This document shows positions 49,500 to 57,290 of a stretch of DNA of 64,000 nucleotides, one piece after another. The notes below the pieces were generated by a model. It made no database searches and was not told the origin of the DNA. It saw only the letters and a list, made by a program, of their open reading frames with translations. Source of the DNA: VRUE01 sp963706605 (GTDB taxonomy: Bacteria > Actinomycetota > Thermoleophilia > Solirubrobacterales > 70-9). The position numbers and the translations under genes were made by a program. Each line of letters opens with the position of its first letter. Position 1 is the stretch's first letter. Where the stretch lies: positions 558,001-622,000 of the forward strand of contig OY970165.1 of the NCBI GenBank assembly GCA_963706605.1, written 5' to 3'.

Positions 49500-50891
49500 A
49501 TGGCAACCGCCGAGCCGGACACCCGCAGCGAAGAGGTATCGATGGAGGAGATCGTCGCGCTCTGCAAGCGACGCGGCTTCGTCTTCCCCTCCTCGGAGAT
49601 CTACGGCGGCCTCGGCTCGACCTACGACTACGGCCACTACGGCGTGCTGTTGAAGAACAACGTCAAGGCCGAGTGGTGGCGGGCGATGCTGCAGGAGCGC
49701 GACGACATCGTCGCGCTCGACTCGGCGATCCTCCAGCACCCGCGCGTCTGGGAGGCGTCGGGGCACCTGGAGGGCTTCACCGACCCGCTGGTCCAGTGTC
49801 TCGGCAAGTGCAAGCGGCGCTGGCGTGAGGATCACCTGCGCGAGGCGATCGAGGCGGAGGGCGGCGACCCGGAGGCCGAGCTGCGCTGCCCCGAGTGCGG
49901 CGGCGAGCTCTCCGAGCCGCGCCAGTTCAACCTGATGTTCGAGACCCACGTCGGGCCGGTGGCGGGCGAGGGATCCGAGGTCTACCTGCGACCGGAGACC
50001 GCGCAGGGCATCTTCATCAACTTCAAGAACGTGCTCGGCTTCGCCCGCAAGAAGCCGCCCTTCGGGATTGCCCAGATCGGCAAGTCCTTCCGCAACGAGA
50101 TCACCCCCGGCAACTTCATCTTCCGCACCCGCGAGTTCGAGCAGATGGAGATGGAGTTCTTCGTCCCGCCCGCCGACGCGGACAAATGGCACCAGACCTG
50201 GATCGAGGAGCGCGAGCGCTGGTACACCGACCTCGGCATCCGCCCCGATCTGCTGCGGGTGCGGCCACACGGAGCCGACGAGCTCTCGCACTACTCCTCG
50301 GCAACCAGCGACGTCGAGTACCTCTTCCCGATCGGCTGGTCCGAGCTGGAGGGAATCGCCAACCGCGGCGACTTCGACCTCACCCAGCACGCCAAGTTCA
50401 GCGGCGAGAAACTCGAGTACTTCGACCAGGGGACGAAGGAGCGCTACGTCCCCTACGTGATCGAGCCGGCCGCCGGCGCCGACCGCGCCACGCTCGCCTT
50501 CCTCGTCGACGCCTACGAGGTCGAGGAGGTAGAGGGGCGCCAGCGCACGGTGCTGCGCCTCCATCCCCGCCTCGCGCCGGTCAAGGTCGCCGTCCTGCCT
50601 CTCGTCTCCAAGGAGGGCATGCCGGAGAAGGCTCGCGAGCTCTTCGAGCAGCTGCGCCGGCGCGTCCCGGCCGAGTTCGACGAGGGCGGCTCGATCGGCA
50701 AGCGCTACCGCCGTCAGGACGAGATCGGCACCCCCTGGGGCATCACCGTCGACCACCAGACGATGGAGGACGACACCGTCACCCTCCGCGACCGCGACTC
50801 GCTGGAGCAGACCCGAGTCCCGATCGAGGGGTTGGCCGACGACCTCGCGTCGCGCCTGGGCCAGCCCTGGCGCAGCCCGAAGCTGAACTAG
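49500..50891 (+). CDS. glyS: Glycyl-tRNA synthetase, dimeric (alpha2) type
   Basis: A 463-residue class II synthetase of the bacterial/eukaryotic alpha2 type. YGGLGSTYDYGHYG at the N-terminus, a zinc-binding pair CPECGGELSEPRQF, ETAQGIFINFKNVL, motif 2 IGKSFRNEITPGNFIFRTRE, motif 3-like GIANRGDFDLTQH, and a C-terminal anticodon domain (LAPVKVAVLPLVSKEG). ATG 49500 fits the -10 box; an upstream start at 49455 would overlap FmdB. Confidence 0.95.
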   Translation: MATAEPDTRSEEVSMEEIVALCKRRGFVFPSSEIYGGLGSTYDYGHYGVLLKNNVKAEWWRAMLQERDDIVALDSAILQHPRVWEASGHLEGFTDPLVQCLGKCKRRWREDHLREAIEAEGGDPEAELRCPECGGELSEPRQFNLMFETHVGPVAGEGSEVYLRPETAQGIFINFKNVLGFARKKPPFGIAQIGKSFRNEITPGNFIFRTREFEQMEMEFFVPPADADKWHQTWIEERERWYTDLGIRPDLLRVRPHGADELSHYSSATSDVEYLFPIGWSELEGIANRGDFDLTQHAKFSGEKLEYFDQGTKERYVPYVIEPAAGADRATLAFLVDAYEVEEVEGRQRTVLRLHPRLAPVKVAVLPLVSKEGMPEKARELFEQLRRRVPAEFDEGGSIGKRYRRQDEIGTPWGITVDHQTMEDDTVTLRDRDSLEQTRVPIEGLADDLASRLGQPWRSPKLN

Positions 50892-50909
50892 TACAAACAT
50901 CGCAGTATC

Positions 50910-50915
50910 TATAGT
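50910..50915 (+). promoter_or_regulatory. -10 box TATAGT (leaderless)
   Basis: TATAGT ends seven bases before ATG 50923. The in-frame GTG at 50914 is inside this box, which argues for the ATG start. Confidence 0.6.
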
Positions 50916-50922
50916 GCGGACC

Positions 50923-52812
50923 ATGATCCGCGGGAAGATTGCACTCGCTGTCGGGCTCGGGCTGGTCGCGCTTCTCCTCGCGGCCCCCGCGGCAAACGCC
51001 AAGCACGGGAAGGCGCTACTGCCCGACCTTGCCGTCGGCAAGGTCTCCAAGCCGCCCCCCAGCGTCGTCGTCGGCAGCAAACTCGATGTCGTGGTCAAGC
51101 TGCGGAACAAGGGCAAGGCGAAAGCCGGCAAGAGCCGCCTCGGTCTCTACCTGGCCACCGGCAAGAAGCACAAGGCGAAAAAAGACCGCCGCCTGAAGAG
51201 GGTCAAGGTGAAAGCGCTGCGCGCCCACAAACGCGCCAAAGCCAAGCTCAAGGTCACCCTGCCCGCCAACGCGACCCCTGGCACCTATCGCCTGATCGCC
51301 TGCGCCGACGACACCGGTCGCCTCAAAGAGTCCAAGGAGCGCGACAACTGCGGCGCCTCAAAGCCATTCGCGCTGACGCCCGCAGCGGTCACGCCGCCGG
51401 CAAGGCCGGCCTTTACGATGACCGACGGGCTCGACTGGGGCTTCGTCGAGGACGCCAACCAGAAAGAACCGGAAGCGGGCGATCCGGTCACCGCGACGCT
51501 GAGCGCCGCAAATGGCCTCCCGGGCCAGGCGGGGTACACGCGCTCCGCCGTCGGGCCGCAACCCCTGCTTGGCGGTACGACCACCACCTTCGACTACTCG
51601 GGCGTCAACAACAGCGTGGACGACGGAGCGGTGACGACCATCCTGCCGTTCGTCTTCCCCTTCGGCGGCATCAACGAGCAGACGGTCAGCGTCTCGACCA
51701 ACGGCTGGATCAGCTTCGGCAGCCCCGCCTGGGATTACTGGAATGACGAGCAGCCCTTCGACTACCGCGGCGTGAACGAGGTCGTGGGCACGCTGGAGCG
51801 CGGGATCATGCCCTACTGGGGCGACCTCGACGTCAGCGACCAGGGCGCGGGCGAAGGCACCGTGAAGATGGTCGTCCCCGCCGACGGCAGCTCGGTCGCC
51901 TTCCAGTGGGACCTCGGCCAGCACGGCAGCCCCGGCACGCCGCGCCGGGTGGTCCAGCTCGTGCTCTTCCCCGATGGCCGTTTCCGCTTCGACTACCCCG
52001 GAGAAAACGCGGCCGGCGGCAACGAAGCGTTCGTTGGCTACTCGCTCGGCACCGGAGCAGCAAGCGTCGATGCGGTCGGGACCACCGTGGAAGCGGTCCC
52101 CACGACCAGCCTCTTCTTCGCCCCGAACGCCGTCCCGGCGGCCGGTGCGCTGCCGGCCGGACAGACCACCCTGACGTTGCCCGCGGGCAGCTCATTCGTC
52201 TCCGGCGGCGCGGGATGCGCCGTCACACAAGCGCCGGGTCCTTTCAGCAAGGGACTGGCCAGCTGCCCCGTGCCGAGCCTGGCGAACGGACAGCAGGCCA
52301 CTCAGACGGTGACCTTCGCGATGCCGCCCAACGCCCCAGGCGAAAGCAGCCCGGCCAACTTCCGCTACCTCGGAACCCTCCTGGCCGGCGGCTTCACGCT
52401 GACCGACGGCGACGAGATCGACGCGCTGAGCACCGCCCTCGGAAATGCGACGATCAACCTGACGCCGGAATACACCTCCCCGGTTACCCCCGAAGCCGGC
52501 GAACCGGCGTTCTTCACGGTCAAAGTCCAGGCGAACAGCGCCCTCGATGAACCGACCGCGACGTTCACCCTGCCGGCGAACACGACGCTCAACTCGATCG
52601 AGATCGCCGGCCAGCCGATCGACTGCGACGCGCAGGTGGGATCGCAGGTGATCTGCCGCCTCACCCCCGGCGACAGCAACATGGGTGTCGAAGTCTCGGT
52701 GACGCCGACCGCCGCCGCGATCGGCAACAAATTGAAGCTCGCGGCGACAGCGAAGGCACTGAACGCCCCGCTGGCCACGGGCGAAGTCGAATCGCCGATC
52801 GTCATTCCGTAG
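50923..52812 (+). CDS. Secreted CARDB-domain surface protein
   Basis: A 629-residue exported protein: signal peptide (IALAVGLGLVALLLAAPAANA), a CARDB domain (about 35-135; LPDLAVGKVSKPPPSVVVGS, PGTYRLIACADDTGRLKESK), then a nidogen-like middle domain (STNGWISFGSPAWDYWNDEQ and IMPYWGDLDVSDQG), and one or two DUF11-like C-terminal beta domains. There is no lipobox or wall anchor. It is probably an adhesion or structural surface protein, by domain type only. Confidence 0.83.
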   Translation: MIRGKIALAVGLGLVALLLAAPAANAKHGKALLPDLAVGKVSKPPPSVVVGSKLDVVVKLRNKGKAKAGKSRLGLYLATGKKHKAKKDRRLKRVKVKALRAHKRAKAKLKVTLPANATPGTYRLIACADDTGRLKESKERDNCGASKPFALTPAAVTPPARPAFTMTDGLDWGFVEDANQKEPEAGDPVTATLSAANGLPGQAGYTRSAVGPQPLLGGTTTTFDYSGVNNSVDDGAVTTILPFVFPFGGINEQTVSVSTNGWISFGSPAWDYWNDEQPFDYRGVNEVVGTLERGIMPYWGDLDVSDQGAGEGTVKMVVPADGSSVAFQWDLGQHGSPGTPRRVVQLVLFPDGRFRFDYPGENAAGGNEAFVGYSLGTGAASVDAVGTTVEAVPTTSLFFAPNAVPAAGALPAGQTTLTLPAGSSFVSGGAGCAVTQAPGPFSKGLASCPVPSLANGQQATQTVTFAMPPNAPGESSPANFRYLGTLLAGGFTLTDGDEIDALSTALGNATINLTPEYTSPVTPEAGEPAFFTVKVQANSALDEPTATFTLPANTTLNSIEIAGQPIDCDAQVGSQVICRLTPGDSNMGVEVSVTPTAAAIGNKLKLAATAKALNAPLATGEVESPIVIP

Positions 52813-53854
52813 CGAGGAACCGCTCGACGTCCGCCGCCTCCTTCGCGAGCGCGGCGGACGTTTCCTTGCCGATCCGGCCGTAGGACTCGATCTCCACCTT
52901 CCCCTTGGCCAACTTCCAGCCGGCGACGGCTCGCCCGCCGGCCATGGCGAAGGGGCGGAAGATGCCGCCCGAGACGACGCGGGGCTCGTGATCGCCGAGT
53001 ATCGGCCGGCGTGAGGTCCAACCGAGCAGGGCGGGATCGAAGGCGCCGAGCAGGCGCGGCGGCGGCAACCCCTCGGCCGGGGGTCGTTTGGCAAGGCAGA
53101 TCAAACCGTCATCGCCCTCCTCCAGCTCGGAGCCGATCGCCTCGAGACCGGCGCGGGCGTCGCGCAGCGGCAGGCCGGCCCACTTGGCCAGATCGCGATC
53201 GCTCGCCGGTTGGTGGCCGACCAGGTATCGGCGCGCCAACTCGGCCAGGGCCCGCTCGCGGTCAACCTGCTCTTGCGGGCCGAGCCAGTCGCGCACCAGC
53301 ACATAGGCGTGCTGCTTCCCCACCATCGGCCCACGCACGGCGATGCCCCGCACGGCGACGAGGAAGAGGAGGTGGATCAGCGCCTGGCCCTCGGTCCTCA
53401 GCCCCGCGCTGTCGAGTCGATCGCGCAGCTGGGCCCGCGTCAGCGGTCCCTCGTCCTCGAGTGCCCGCTCGATCGTGGCAACCCCGCGCTGTGCCTCTGC
53501 CTCCCCCACACCCTCCTGCCGCAGCCTCCGGGAGCTGCTGGTCAGCAGCGGCGGCGTGGTCAGCGCCTGCAGCCACGGGTAATCCTCGCTGCGGACCAGG
53601 TGCAAGGTGCCGCGGTTGAGCCAGGTGACCAGCAGGGTCCGGTCCTCGCCCAGGGCTAGGTCGACGTCGGCGACCGACAGGTCCGCCGTGCGGGCGCGCA
53701 CGGCAAGGCGAAACCCGCGTGGGTCCTGGCCCTGCACCGCGAGCAGCCGCTCGGCGACCGCGACGGGGTCCGCCAGCGGTGGGCCGGCGAGACCCTGACT
53801 GGCGAACCGCTCGACTACGAGCGGACCTTGAGCAGATCGATCACGTACACCCAA
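52802..53854 (-). CDS. HTH_42-family protein, AlkZ-like DNA glycosylase candidate
   Basis: A 350-residue protein of the winged-helix HTH_42 (YcaQ/AlkZ) superfamily. The early LLAVQGQDPRGFRLAVRAR carries a Q-x-Q at residues 41-43, corresponding to the QxQ catalytic motif of AlkZ, which unhooks interstrand DNA crosslinks. LVTWLNRGTLHLVRSEDYPW and RDLAKWAGLPLRDARAGLEA are also family-typical. Activity is inferred. It starts at TTG 53854, 40 bases inside the end of the FKBP gene. Confidence 0.82.
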   Translation of the reverse strand: MGVRDRSAQGPLVVERFASQGLAGPPLADPVAVAERLLAVQGQDPRGFRLAVRARTADLSVADVDLALGEDRTLLVTWLNRGTLHLVRSEDYPWLQALTTPPLLTSSSRRLRQEGVGEAEAQRGVATIERALEDEGPLTRAQLRDRLDSAGLRTEGQALIHLLFLVAVRGIAVRGPMVGKQHAYVLVRDWLGPQEQVDRERALAELARRYLVGHQPASDRDLAKWAGLPLRDARAGLEAIGSELEEGDDGLICLAKRPPAEGLPPPRLLGAFDPALLGWTSRRPILGDHEPRVVSGGIFRPFAMAGGRAVAGWKLAKGKVEIESYGRIGKETSAALAKEAADVERFLATE

Positions 53855-54348
53855 GCTTCCTTCTTGCTGTTTTCGGGAGGGTAGTTCGTGGTGAGGGTCC
53901 AGGGCATGATCAATTCACGGCGACCGCCCACCCTCATCCCGGGTATCCCCTTTTCCCAACCGGGGCTCGCCACGGTGGTGCCGAGCTTGAATTCGAACGG
54001 CCCACCCAGTTCCCAGGAGGAGTCGATCGGGTTGCCGCTGAATTCGATCCCGGCGAACTGGATCGTGATTTCGTCGCCGGTCTTGGCTTCCTTGCCGCTG
54101 CCCTTCTTAAGGTCCTTGATGACGAGCTTCTTCGGTGGGGAGCCCTTCGGCACCTGAACCGTGGGTTCCGGCCCCTTCAATCCCTTTGGCGGCTTCGATT
54201 CCCTCGCCGGCTTCGATCCCGCCGCGGTCGTTTCGATCCGAGTCGATTCTCCCGCCGCGGTCGAACCAGTGGAGGAGTCGCTGCTCCCACCGCAACCGGC
54301 GAACGCCAGCGCCCCGCACACCGCGATCACAAGGAACGGCGTCTTCAC
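53815..54348 (-). CDS. FKBP-like lipoprotein with degenerate active site
   Basis: A 177-residue lipoprotein (lipobox FAGC) with one FKBP fold. Compared with its neighbour at 54392-54883, several peptidyl-prolyl isomerase active-site residues are changed: IDSS instead of FDAS, SPGWE instead of IAGWD, and LTTNY replacing LAYG. It may keep only a chaperone or binding role. GTG 54348 lies seven bases after TAATAT; a TTG at 54366 would overlap that box. Confidence 0.83.
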   Translation of the reverse strand: MKTPFLVIAVCGALAFAGCGGSSDSSTGSTAAGESTRIETTAAGSKPARESKPPKGLKGPEPTVQVPKGSPPKKLVIKDLKKGSGKEAKTGDEITIQFAGIEFSGNPIDSSWELGGPFEFKLGTTVASPGWEKGIPGMRVGGRRELIMPWTLTTNYPPENSKKEAWVYVIDLLKVRS

Positions 54349-54355
54349 TACAGAG

Positions 54356-54361
54356 ATATTA
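54356..54361 (-). promoter_or_regulatory. -10 box TAATAT (leaderless)
   Basis: TAATAT on the minus strand, seven bases before GTG 54348. Confidence 0.55.
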
Positions 54362-54391
54362 AGCAAACTGGGCGGCGAAAGCCGCGACGCC

Positions 54392-54883
54392 TCAGCCGGC
54401 TTCGAGCAGATCGACCACGAAGACGAGCGTTTCGTTCGGAGCGATCGAGGGCGGGTATCCAGCTTCGCCGTAGGCGAGTTCCGGGGGGATGATCAGCTCG
54501 CGTCGCCCGCCTTCCTTCATTCCTTCGATTCCCTGGTCCCAGCCGGCGATCACTTCGCCGGCACCCAGGGTGAAGCTGAACGGTTCGCCGCGATCCCAGG
54601 AGGCGTCGAACTCTTTGCCGCTCTTGTAGCCGACCCCGACGTACTGAACGGTGACTTTGTCGCCCGACTTCGCTTCCGCGCCGGTCCCCGTTTCCAGTTC
54701 CTTGACTTCGAGCTTCTTCGGCGGGGCGCCCTTCGGCACGGTGACCTTCGGTTTCGTCTTTGCCGTCGATTCGGTCGTCGCCGTGGGGTTCGATTCGGTC
54801 GAGCCGGTCGAGGAGTCGCTGCTGCCGCAGCCGGCCACGGCCAGCCCGGCGCAAAGCAAGATCGCGGTGATCGACGCCTTCAC
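54392..54883 (-). CDS. FKBP-type peptidyl-prolyl isomerase lipoprotein
   Basis: A 163-residue lipoprotein (lipobox VAGC, Ser/Thr linker) with a canonical FKBP domain: VQYVGVGYKSGKEFDASWDR, FSFTLGAGEVIAGWDQGIEG, ELIIPPELAYGEAGYPP, TLVFVVDLLE. All the usual active-site residues (Y, F-D, F, V-I, W, Y, F) are visible. It assists folding of exported proteins. GTG 54883 lies eight bases after TAGGAT. Confidence 0.93.
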   Translation of the reverse strand: MKASITAILLCAGLAVAGCGSSDSSTGSTESNPTATTESTAKTKPKVTVPKGAPPKKLEVKELETGTGAEAKSGDKVTVQYVGVGYKSGKEFDASWDRGEPFSFTLGAGEVIAGWDQGIEGMKEGGRRELIIPPELAYGEAGYPPSIAPNETLVFVVDLLEAG

Positions 54884-54891
54884 GGCGCGCA

Positions 54892-54897
54892 ATCCTA
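54892..54897 (-). promoter_or_regulatory. -10 box TAGGAT (leaderless)
   Basis: TAGGAT on the minus strand, eight bases before GTG 54883. Confidence 0.45.
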
Positions 54898-54927
54898 GAG
54901 AACGGCGCTTCAAAAGGCGTCCGCGGC

Positions 54928-55293
54928 TCAGCCCTTGCCCGAAATCAGGTCCCAGGCACGGCGGAGCTTGCTGTTGTGCTCATCCTTGACAAGGTCGTCG
55001 GCATCGATGTCGAGCGAACCCGGATTGGCGCTGGGCTCGGGCAGGTTCCTCGCCGTCGCCGCGGCGATCTTCAGAACCACGCCCTGCTCGTATATCTCCG
55101 CGACCTCGGGGGCGTCGACGAAGCGACGCCCGCCGGGCAGCACGCTGGTATCGAGCACGATCCCGTCGAAGATGTCGATGTTGGGGGCGGAGAGCACGTG
55201 CTCGACCCTGCCCAGGTCCTCGCCGTCGCTGGAATAGACCGGCACCCCTTTCGGCAGGGTGAGGTAGGAGGTTGGTGTCCCGAGGTCCTTCAT
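54928..55293 (-). CDS. PRC-barrel domain protein
   Basis: A 121-residue protein whose first 90 residues form a PRC-barrel-like fold (YLTLPKGVPVYSSDGEDLGR, VEHVLSAPNIDIFDGIVLD, RRFVDAPEVAEIYEQGVVLK). The tail is short and charged. PRC-barrel proteins occur in RNA processing (RimM) and photosynthesis; stand-alone forms are uncharacterised. ATG 55293 chosen over further upstream frames. Confidence 0.75.
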   Translation of the reverse strand: MKDLGTPTSYLTLPKGVPVYSSDGEDLGRVEHVLSAPNIDIFDGIVLDTSVLPGGRRFVDAPEVAEIYEQGVVLKIAAATARNLPEPSANPGSLDIDADDLVKDEHNSKLRRAWDLISGKG

Positions 55294-55400
55294 CGCGACG
55301 CCGAGCCTAGCGAGACGACTCGCCGCGCGCCTCGGGCCCGCTTGCCCGCAGCTCGCGTGGCGGGTTATGCTCGGTCGGTTCTTCAACAGGAGGAGAGACG

Positions 55401-55688
55401 ATGGCGATTGGATTGAGGCTCAAGCTCGTAGGTGGCACGCAGGAGCAGTACGACACCCTCCACGCCAACATGGGGATCGACGCCGACCCGCCCGAGGGCC
55501 TGATCTTCCATTCGGCCGGTCCGATCGACGAGGGCTGGGGCATCATCGACTTCTGGGAGTCGCGCGAGCATTTCGACCGCTTCCAGCAGAACCGCCTCAT
55601 GCCCGCGTTTGGGGAGCTGGGCGACCAGGCGCCGCAGAGCCCGCCGGACATCAAGGAATTCCCGGTGCACCACTTCACCAAGCCGTAG
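55401..55688 (+). CDS. ABM-like dimeric alpha/beta-barrel protein
   Basis: A 95-residue protein with the ferredoxin-like alpha/beta barrel fold (GLRLKLVGGTQEQYDTLHAN, GWGIIDFWESREHFDRFQQN). Similar small proteins are monooxygenases or heme/flavin-binding stress proteins, or have no catalysis; residues needed for a specific activity are not evident. AGGAGG ribosome site before ATG 55401. The acyl-CoA ligase follows after nine bases. Confidence 0.8.
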   Translation: MAIGLRLKLVGGTQEQYDTLHANMGIDADPPEGLIFHSAGPIDEGWGIIDFWESREHFDRFQQNRLMPAFGELGDQAPQSPPDIKEFPVHHFTKP

Positions 55689-55697
55689 CGAGTCGTA

Positions 55698-57197
55698 ATG
55701 CCCCTCAACCTCGCGTCGCTGCTCACCGAAAGCGCCGAGCGCTGGCCCGAGGCACCGGCGATCCGCCTCGGCGCGGTCGAGCTGAGCTACGCCGAGCTGG
55801 ACGACGGCAGCGCCCGGCTCGCGACCCTGCTGTGTGAAAAAGGTCTCGATCCAGGCGACCGGATCGGCGTGATGCTGCCCAACGTGCTCGAGTTCCCGGT
55901 CTCCTACTACGGCGTTCTGCGGGCCGGTGGCATCGTGGTACCGATGAACGTGCTGCTGAAGCGGCGCGAGATCGCCTTCTATCTGGAGGACTCAGGGGCG
56001 AAGCTGCTGCTCGCCTGGCACGGGTTCGCCGAGGAGGCACGCGAGGGCGCCGCCGACACCGGAGCGGAGCTGATCGAGGTCGAGCCGGAGGCCTTCGCGG
56101 CGACCCTGGTCGAACTCGATCCCGCCCCCGGCCTGACCGAGACCGCCGAGGACGACACCGCGGTGATCCTCTACACCTCCGGCACCACCGGCAAGCCGAA
56201 GGGCGCCGAGCTGACCCACGCCAACCTCGCTCGCAACGCCGACGTCTCGTCCCGAACCACCAGCGAGATCGGCGCCGGCGACGTCGTCCTCGGCGCCCTC
56301 CCCCTCTTTCACTCCTTCGGCCAGACGGTCGCGATGAACGCTTCGCTCAGCGTCGGCGCCTGCCTCACCCTGGTGCCGAAATTCGACCCGGGCGAGGCGC
56401 TGGCGACGATGCAGCGCGACGGCGTCACCCACTTCTACGGCGTGCCGACGATGTTCGGCGCCCTCCTACACCACCCCGAGCGGGAGCGATTCGACACCTC
56501 CTCGCTGCGCATCTGCATAACCGGCGGCGCCTCGATGCCGGTCGAGGTTCTGCGCGGCTTCGAAGAAGCCTTCGGGGCGAAGGTGATGGAGGGATACGGC
56601 CTCTCGGAGACCTCGCCGGTCGCCTGCTCCAATCACCCCGACAGGGAGCGCAAGGCGGGCTCGATCGGGACCCCGATCGAGGGGGTGGAGATGCGGGTCG
56701 TCGACGAGGACGACCACCCGGTCCCCCAGGGCGAGGTCGGCGAGATCGTGATCCGCGGCCACAACATCATGAAGGGCTACTGGCAGCGCCCCGACGCCAC
56801 CGAGGAGGCGATGCGGGGTGGCTGGTTCCACAGCGGCGACATGGCGCGCACCGACGAGGACGGCTACTTCTACATCGTCGACCGCAAGAAGGACCTGATC
56901 ATCCGCGGCGGCTACAACGTCTACCCGCGCGAGGTCGAGGAGGTCCTCTATGAGCACCCGAAGATCCGCGAAGCGGCGGTGGTGGGCGTACCCCACGACT
57001 CGTGGGGCGAGGAGATCGGCGCCGCGGTGGTTCTCCACGAGGGCGAGCAGCTGAGCCCCGAGGAGGTCAGCGCCTACGTCAAGGAGCGGATCGCCGCCTA
57101 CAAGTACCCGCGCGTCGTCTGGTTCCTCGACGACCTGCCCAAGGGCCCCACCGGCAAGATCCTGAAGCGAGAGATCGAGACCCCCGCGACTGTGTGA
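55698..57197 (+). CDS. Acyl-CoA synthetase (AMP-forming), long-chain type
   Basis: A 499-residue adenylate-forming ligase activating a fatty or aromatic carboxylic acid as its CoA ester. P-loop ILYTSGTTGKPKGAELTH, GYGLSETSPVACSN, GWFHSGDMARTDEDGYFYIV and DRKKDLIIRGGYNVYPREVE; the C-terminal lysine is in PTGKILKREI. A medium- or long-chain fatty acid substrate is likely from family resemblance (FadD type). Operon with the ABM-like gene; probable co-expression with the diiron gene downstream. Confidence 0.92.
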   Translation: MPLNLASLLTESAERWPEAPAIRLGAVELSYAELDDGSARLATLLCEKGLDPGDRIGVMLPNVLEFPVSYYGVLRAGGIVVPMNVLLKRREIAFYLEDSGAKLLLAWHGFAEEAREGAADTGAELIEVEPEAFAATLVELDPAPGLTETAEDDTAVILYTSGTTGKPKGAELTHANLARNADVSSRTTSEIGAGDVVLGALPLFHSFGQTVAMNASLSVGACLTLVPKFDPGEALATMQRDGVTHFYGVPTMFGALLHHPERERFDTSSLRICITGGASMPVEVLRGFEEAFGAKVMEGYGLSETSPVACSNHPDRERKAGSIGTPIEGVEMRVVDEDDHPVPQGEVGEIVIRGHNIMKGYWQRPDATEEAMRGGWFHSGDMARTDEDGYFYIVDRKKDLIIRGGYNVYPREVEEVLYEHPKIREAAVVGVPHDSWGEEIGAAVVLHEGEQLSPEEVSAYVKERIAAYKYPRVVWFLDDLPKGPTGKILKREIETPATV

Positions 57198-57217
57198 TCC
57201 ACATCACCCAGCGCAAA

Positions 57218-57233
57218 CTGGCTGGCTGGCCAG
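57218..57233. promoter_or_regulatory. Weak TGGCTG-N2-type palindrome
   Basis: CTGGCTGGCTGGCCAG lies between the acyl-CoA ligase and the diiron gene and partly matches TTGGCTG-N2-CAGCCAA seen at 41532 and 62285. It may be a degenerate third operator. Confidence 0.25.
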
Positions 57234-57290
57234 GATCGCGGTAACCTGCCCCGACAGCCGCCGCGCGGGGGCACCGACCCAAGGAGAGAG

